The translations under genes were made by a program, and so were the position numbers. Shown here in pieces: positions 60,158 to 64,000 of a stretch of DNA of 64,000 nucleotides. The first letter of the stretch is position 1, and each line of letters begins with the position of its first letter. The notes under the pieces were generated by a model, which saw only the letters and a program-made list of their open reading frames with translations, was not told where the DNA came from and ran no database searches. The DNA is from UBA9676 sp963837105 (GTDB lineage: Bacteria > Actinomycetota > Actinomycetes > Streptosporangiales > Streptosporangiaceae): contig CAWIMG010000034.1 in NCBI GenBank assembly GCA_963837105.1, forward strand, positions 1 through 64,000, read 5' to 3'.

Positions 60158-60934
60158 ATGTCCACACCCGGCACGGACGGCAGTGCTGCCCCCACGGCCG
60201 CGGATGACCCGCTGCCGGAGGCGCTGATGCTGGCCCGCAGCGCGGCGGACGCCGGGCTCGGGCTCAAGCTGCTCGGCGGGCTGGCGGTACGGGTGCTCTG
60301 CCCGGAATTCCCGCCCCGGCTGCGCCGTGACCAGGACATCGACTTCGCCTGCCTGTCCAAGGAGCGCAAGAAGGTGGCCGCCCACCTGGAGACGGTCGGC
60401 TGCCTGGGCGACCGGCGCTTCAACAACCTCAACGGCGACCGCCAGATGTACTTCAACGCCCCATCCGGGCGGGCGATCGACGTGATGGTGAACCAGCTCA
60501 CCATGTGCCACACCCTGGACCTGCGGCCGGCCTTCGGCGGCCAGCCCCTCACCGTCGCCCCGATCGACGTGCTGCTGTCCAAGCTGCAGATCGTGGAGCT
60601 GAACGAGAAGGACGCGCGGGACATCATCCATCTGCTGGCGTGGCTGCCGCTGGGCGGGGACGGGACCAGCCTGGACACCGGCCGGTACTGCGCCGTGCTG
60701 GGCGCCGACTGGGGCTGGTGGCGGACGGTCACCGGCAACCTCGGGAAGCTGCCGGGACTGCTGGCCGAGCAGCCGCACCTGGAGCCGCCCGGCACCCGAT
60801 TCGACCCGCTGGCCCAGATCCAGCGGCTGTCCGAGCTGGCCGACAGCGCACCCAAGAGCGTCAAGTGGCGGCTGCGGTCCAACGTCGGCGACCGGGTCCG
60901 CTGGTACGAGCTGCCCGAGGAAGTCGCGCACTGA
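60158..60934 (+). CDS. Nucleotidyltransferase-fold protein (AbiEii/MenT-like)
   Basis: 258 residues. N-terminal nucleotidyltransferase signature: GLKLLGGLAVRVLCPE (Gly40-Gly41) and RLRRDQDIDFACLSKERKKV with the metal-binding pair Asp60/Asp62, a third acidic strand in GRAIDVMVNQLTM, and Lys in VLLSKLQIVELNEKDARDI. This resembles AbiEii/MenT-type enzymes that transfer nucleotides to tRNA or other acceptors. No antitoxin-like partner is adjacent: the neighbours are a divergent IclR gene and a metallophosphoesterase. A housekeeping nucleotidyltransferase is equally possible. Confidence 0.7.
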   Translation: MSTPGTDGSAAPTAADDPLPEALMLARSAADAGLGLKLLGGLAVRVLCPEFPPRLRRDQDIDFACLSKERKKVAAHLETVGCLGDRRFNNLNGDRQMYFNAPSGRAIDVMVNQLTMCHTLDLRPAFGGQPLTVAPIDVLLSKLQIVELNEKDARDIIHLLAWLPLGGDGTSLDTGRYCAVLGADWGWWRTVTGNLGKLPGLLAEQPHLEPPGTRFDPLAQIQRLSELADSAPKSVKWRLRSNVGDRVRWYELPEEVAH

Positions 60935-60947
60935 CCAGCCGGGCATC

Positions 60948-60976
60948 TTGACGGCGGATTCGCTGGATGCTACACG
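60948..60976 (+). promoter_or_regulatory. Promoter of the metallophosphoesterase gene
   Basis: TTGACG (60948-60953) and TACACG (60971-60976) with exact 17-base spacing form a sigma-70-type promoter just after the nucleotidyltransferase stop. The expected transcript start lies ~65 bases before GTG 61051. The leader contains repeated CGTTGCA elements. Confidence 0.55.
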
Positions 60977-61050
60977 TTGCACAAAACGCGTAGCCGTTGC
61001 AGGTCGTGCAGGTGAGCGGACGGCCCGCGGGAAGGCGTGGGGTGGTCTGC

Positions 61051-61989
61051 GTGAGAGTCTTCTTCGCCACCGATATTCACGGGTCAGAGATCTGCTGGCG
61101 CAAGTTCCTCAACGCGGCCAGCTTCTACAAGGCCGACGTGGTCATCCTGGGCGGTGACGTCACCGGCAAGGTGATGGTGCCGATCACCGAGCACAACGGC
61201 TACTGGGAAGTGGTGCTCGGCGGCGAGCGGGTGCGGCTGGAGAGCCGGGAGGCGCTGGCGGAAGCCGAGCGCCAGATCCGCAACCGCGGCTCCTACCCAG
61301 CGGTCATGCCCCCGGACGAGCTGGCCCAGCTCAGCAGGGAAGAGGGCGCCGTCGACCGGCGCTTCAGCAAGGAGATGATCGCCTCGCTGGACCGCTGGCT
61401 GGACATGGCGGACGGCAAGCTCCGGGGCGGCGAGATCCCGTGCCTGCTCAACGGGGGGAATGACGACATCTGGGAAATCGATGACGTCATCGACTCCTCA
61501 CCAAACGTGACATTCGGCGAGGGCAGGCTGATCGACCTCGGCGGCTTCCATCTGGTCTCGATGGGATGGACGAATCCCACACCCTGGAACACCTTCCGCG
61601 AGGCGCCGGAAGAGGAACTGGCGGCCAAGATCGAAGCGGTCGCGAACCTGGTGCCCGACATGGAGCGGGCGATCTTCAATTTCCACGCGCCGCCCTATGG
61701 GACCGGCCTGGACGAGGCGCCCGCGCTCGACGCGACGCTGCGCCCCACGCACGGTGGGGCAGTCATGAAACCGGTCGGGTCGAGGGCCGTCAAGGATGCG
61801 ATCGATCGATATCAGCCCATGCTTGGTGTGCACGGGCACATCCACGAAAGCAGAGGAATCAAAAAGATGGGGAGGACCCTCGCCATCAATCCGGGCAGCG
61901 TCTATGGTGATGGCGTCCTGCAGGGCGCCGTGCTCGAACTGGACGCGAAGAAGGGCAAGGTCAGCAAATACCTTCTCGTCAATGGTTGA
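61051..61989 (+). CDS. Metallophosphoesterase (calcineurin-like)
   Basis: 312 residues from GTG 61051. Metal-site motifs: VFFATDIHGSEICWRKFLNA (Asp8, His10), VVILGGDVTGK (Asp36), LLNGGNDDIWEIDD (GNDD instead of the usual GNHD/E), AIFNFHAPPYGTGLDEAP and MLGVHGHIHESRGIKKMGRT. The missing His of the GNHD motif is also seen in some YfcE/DevT-like groups. Probably a phosphodiesterase of unknown substrate. Has its own promoter; followed 76 bases later by an amino-acid permease. Confidence 0.85.
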   Translation: MRVFFATDIHGSEICWRKFLNAASFYKADVVILGGDVTGKVMVPITEHNGYWEVVLGGERVRLESREALAEAERQIRNRGSYPAVMPPDELAQLSREEGAVDRRFSKEMIASLDRWLDMADGKLRGGEIPCLLNGGNDDIWEIDDVIDSSPNVTFGEGRLIDLGGFHLVSMGWTNPTPWNTFREAPEEELAAKIEAVANLVPDMERAIFNFHAPPYGTGLDEAPALDATLRPTHGGAVMKPVGSRAVKDAIDRYQPMLGVHGHIHESRGIKKMGRTLAINPGSVYGDGVLQGAVLELDAKKGKVSKYLLVNG

Positions 61990-62065
61990 GCAGCACCGCC
62001 TGACCCCGTTGGACGCAGGTTGTTCTCCCCGCCATCCCTGATCAGCGCACACATGGGAGGTATGC

Positions 62066-63715
62066 ATGGCGACAGAAGCACTCGGCGACGAGAGACCGGC
62101 GCTCTTCCTCCGGAACGCCACTGGACTCGTTCGCGGCTGGTCGGTCCGGGACTCGATGATCTATGCCGTCCTAGCGACCAACTTCGTGACGCTGGCGATC
62201 TACGAGTTCGCCTTCGCCGCCCCGGCCTTTCCCCAGGGGCAGCTGATCACGTCGGTGCTGATCTCAGGTGTCTGGGTATCGTTCCTGGTGATCGCTTACG
62301 CCGGCCTGATCGTCACGATCCCGCGGGCAGGCGGTGACTACGTCTGGCAGACGCGCATCCTCGGCAGCGGCATCGGCTTCGTGATGGCCGCCACCGGGTG
62401 GTGGTTCATCCTCTGGCTGTGGGCGCCGATCTACGGCAACATCCTGGCCGTCCAGTTCTTCGAGCCGCTGTGGGCGACTCTCAAGTGGACCTGGCCCACG
62501 GGCGGAGCCGCGTGGTTCGGCACCCATAACGGGATCTTCCTCGTCTCGATGATCACCATCGTGCTGGCCGGCGTCCTGGTGTCGATCGGGATGGCAGGCT
62601 ACGCCAGGATCCAGAAGTGGTGTATCTACGGCGGGCTGGTCGGGTTCGGCGTCATCGTGGTGCTGCTGCTGGTCAACTCGCACGCCAATTTCGTCAACTC
62701 GTTCAACCTCGAGACGCACAAGCTTTTCGGCCTTAACAACGCATACGGGGCCACGCAGGCCGCGGCCGCCAAGATCGGCTTCCACGCTCAGCCCCTCGGA
62801 TTCGGCCCGCTCGGGCCGACGATGCTCCTGGTGCCGGTGATGATGTTCTTCATCCTGTGGCCGAACTGGGGCGCCACCTTGTACGGCGAGATCCGCGGCG
62901 CGAGCGACTTCAGGCGGGTATTCACCGGCATGTTCGGTGGCCTGTGGATCACGGTAGCCCTGACCGTGATCTTCCTGCTGCTGATCAACAAGACGATGGG
63001 CTGGGCCTTCTACCAGAACTCGAACCAGCTGAACTATCAAGTCTTCATCCTGACTCCGCACGTCAGCACGGTCCTGCCCATCTGGCCGTATCCGGTCCTG
63101 TTCGCAGCCTGGCTGGTGCATAACACGGCGTTCCAGGTCGCGCTGATCCTGGTGATGAGCCTGTGGTTCTTCGGCTGGGTGGGAACCCTGTTCCTGTCCT
63201 CGACCCGGGTCATCTTCGCTGCCGCCTTCGACCGGGTGCTGCCGGACCGGGCGGCAGAGGTGTCGGAGAAGCGGAAGGTGCCGTTCTACTCACTCATCCT
63301 GATGCTGCTGCCGGCCGTGGGCCTGAGCGCCGTGTATGCCTACAACGCGACGTTCGTGACCTACACCTACGACGCAACGCTGGTGATCGCAGTGACGTTC
63401 CTGTTCAGCGCGATCGCCGTGGTGCTGCTGCCGTTCCTGAAGAAGGATCTCTGGCGAGCATCACCGGCGAGCAAGATCAGGGTCTTCGGCGTGCAGATCG
63501 TCCCTGTCGCCGGCTGGGTCACGATCGGGCTGCTCGGCTTCAATCTGTATGAATGGTTCACGAACGCCAGCTACGGGGTGAACAACCGCGACTCGCTGTA
63601 CTTCATGGGGGTGCTGTATTTGCTGGCCATCGTCTTGTATGTCGTGGCGCGGCTGGTGCGCAGGCGGCAGGGAATCGACCTTGGCCTGATCAACAAGGAG
63701 ATCCCGGTCGAGTAG
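62066..63715 (+). CDS. APC-superfamily amino acid permease
   Basis: 549 residues, twelve to thirteen predicted membrane helices. An N-terminal cytoplasmic segment with LFLRNATGLVRGWSVRDSMI leads into helix 1. AYAGLIVTIPRAGGDYVWQT matches the APC loop after helix 2. The middle holds WPNWGATLYGEIRGASDFRR, and the later part FLSSTRVIFAAAFDRVLPDR. GGGAGG before the ATG. The next gene is a dimethylglycine/sarcosine dehydrogenase-like flavoprotein, so a methylated amino acid (betaine, dimethylglycine, sarcosine) or related amine is a reasonable substrate guess. Confidence 0.87.
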   Translation: MATEALGDERPALFLRNATGLVRGWSVRDSMIYAVLATNFVTLAIYEFAFAAPAFPQGQLITSVLISGVWVSFLVIAYAGLIVTIPRAGGDYVWQTRILGSGIGFVMAATGWWFILWLWAPIYGNILAVQFFEPLWATLKWTWPTGGAAWFGTHNGIFLVSMITIVLAGVLVSIGMAGYARIQKWCIYGGLVGFGVIVVLLLVNSHANFVNSFNLETHKLFGLNNAYGATQAAAAKIGFHAQPLGFGPLGPTMLLVPVMMFFILWPNWGATLYGEIRGASDFRRVFTGMFGGLWITVALTVIFLLLINKTMGWAFYQNSNQLNYQVFILTPHVSTVLPIWPYPVLFAAWLVHNTAFQVALILVMSLWFFGWVGTLFLSSTRVIFAAAFDRVLPDRAAEVSEKRKVPFYSLILMLLPAVGLSAVYAYNATFVTYTYDATLVIAVTFLFSAIAVVLLPFLKKDLWRASPASKIRVFGVQIVPVAGWVTIGLLGFNLYEWFTNASYGVNNRDSLYFMGVLYLLAIVLYVVARLVRRRQGIDLGLINKEIPVE

Positions 63716-63737
63716 GCAGCGGCATCATCGCACGGAC

Positions 63738-63782
63738 GACTCCGGCCCCTCCGCCAGCAGTACCGGCGGCGGGGCCGGAGTC
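63738..63782 (+). terminator. Strong hairpin terminator after the permease gene
   Basis: Arms 63738-63755 and 63765-63782 pair at 17 of 18 positions around a nine-base loop; very GC-rich without T tract. Lies 23 bases after the permease stop, separating it at least partly from the next gene. Confidence 0.7.
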
Positions 63783-63822
63783 GGCAGCAACGCGGAACCA
63801 GTGATGGGCGGTATTCAGCGGC

Positions 63823-64000
63823 ATGAATGACACACCGGCGCGGGCGAGCGCCGTTATCATCGGCGCCGGCATCGTCGGCAACAGTCTCGCCTGCCACCTG
63901 GCGCGGCTCGGCTGGCGGGACCTGGTCCTGGTGGACAAGGGGCCTATGCCCAACCCGGGCGGCTCGACCGGCCATGCCTCCAACTTCATCTTCCCCATCG
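63823..64000 (+). CDS. FAD-dependent oxidoreductase, dimethylglycine/sarcosine dehydrogenase-like (start only)
   Basis: 59 residues visible; the gene runs off the window. SAVIIGAGIVGNSLACHLAR is a dinucleotide-binding GxGxxG, and VDKGPMPNPGGSTGHASNFI is the FAD-contact loop typical of GcvT-fused dimethylglycine or sarcosine dehydrogenases (the His-Ala after Gly-Ser-Thr is near the usual covalent FAD site). The full protein would normally have ~800 residues with a C-terminal folate-binding GcvT domain, passing the methyl carbon to THF. That part is not in view, so the class is provisional. Confidence 0.7.
   Translation, partial: MNDTPARASAVIIGAGIVGNSLACHLARLGWRDLVLVDKGPMPNPGGSTGHASNFIFPI

Overview
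The window is GC-rich DNA with GTG starts, GGAGG-type ribosome sites and GC-rich gene content typical of a filamentous actinomycete (Streptosporangiales/Streptomyces-like; the species cannot be fixed from the sequence). It holds about 55 protein genes on both strands. I see no rRNA gene, intact tRNA gene or CRISPR array. Most genes are accessory metabolism, transport and regulation rather than core housekeeping.

Region 1 (1-5.1 kb) looks like a decaying island: a frameshifted patatin gene, a Phd/PIN toxin-antitoxin pair whose toxin is frameshifted, an IS110-family element with a frameshifted and catalytically altered transposase, and a small gene that may have acquired an early stop. The IS110 element sits inside the T-arm of a 3'-terminal fragment of an elongator tRNA-Met gene, which is followed by a tRNA-type terminator. 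The left end of the element appears to encode a bridge-RNA-like noncoding RNA whose predicted guide loops match this very target and the element's own end. This is the most striking signal in the window.

Region 2 (5-15.4 kb): small conserved actinobacterial genes (DUF6325 + SHOCT pair, pyridoxamine-oxidase-like, MOSC, phosphotransferase), then a minus-strand group of three envelope genes (coiled-coil membrane anchor, large CHAP-like/glucosaminidase cell-wall enzyme, membrane protein) preceded by two LexA-like boxes.

Region 3 (14.4-27.3 kb): SGNH lipoprotein, MFS and EamA transporters, arylamine N-acetyltransferase, tryptophanase next to a monomeric sarcosine/N-methyltryptophan oxidase-like enzyme, a frameshifted lipid kinase, an orphan MreB-like protein, enoyl-CoA hydratase, GH3 lipoprotein and an alpha/beta hydrolase.

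Region 4 (27.6-34.6 kb): a LacI regulator followed by a complete spermidine/phosphonate-type ABC importer (binding protein, two permeases, ATPase) translationally coupled to a PPA1498-type metallophosphoesterase. This suggests uptake and hydrolysis of a phosphorylated organic compound.

Region 5 (34.6-50.4 kb): RecQ, a degraded membrane-protein gene, class III aminotransferase, amidohydrolase, DinB protein, EamA exporter divergent from a CGNR regulator, LigD-type polymerase, two divergent cupins around a large inverted repeat, a 937-residue LuxR regulator, a choline dehydrogenase-like enzyme and an Orn/Lys/Arg decarboxylase-like enzyme.

Region 6 (50.4-55.3 kb): a MarR regulator and an extradiol dioxygenase each carry the same operator-like motif, but they are separated by a 1104-residue DUF4062-nucleotide cyclase-NB-ARC-TPR signalling protein.

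Region 7 (55.4-64 kb): a probable IclR-aldehyde dehydrogenase-formate:THF ligase-cyclodeaminase operon (one-carbon metabolism), a solitary nucleotidyltransferase, a metallophosphoesterase, an amino-acid permease and the start of a dimethylglycine/sarcosine dehydrogenase-like gene. With the choline dehydrogenase at 47 kb and the sarcosine-oxidase-like gene at 21 kb these suggest use of methylated amines as C1 sources.
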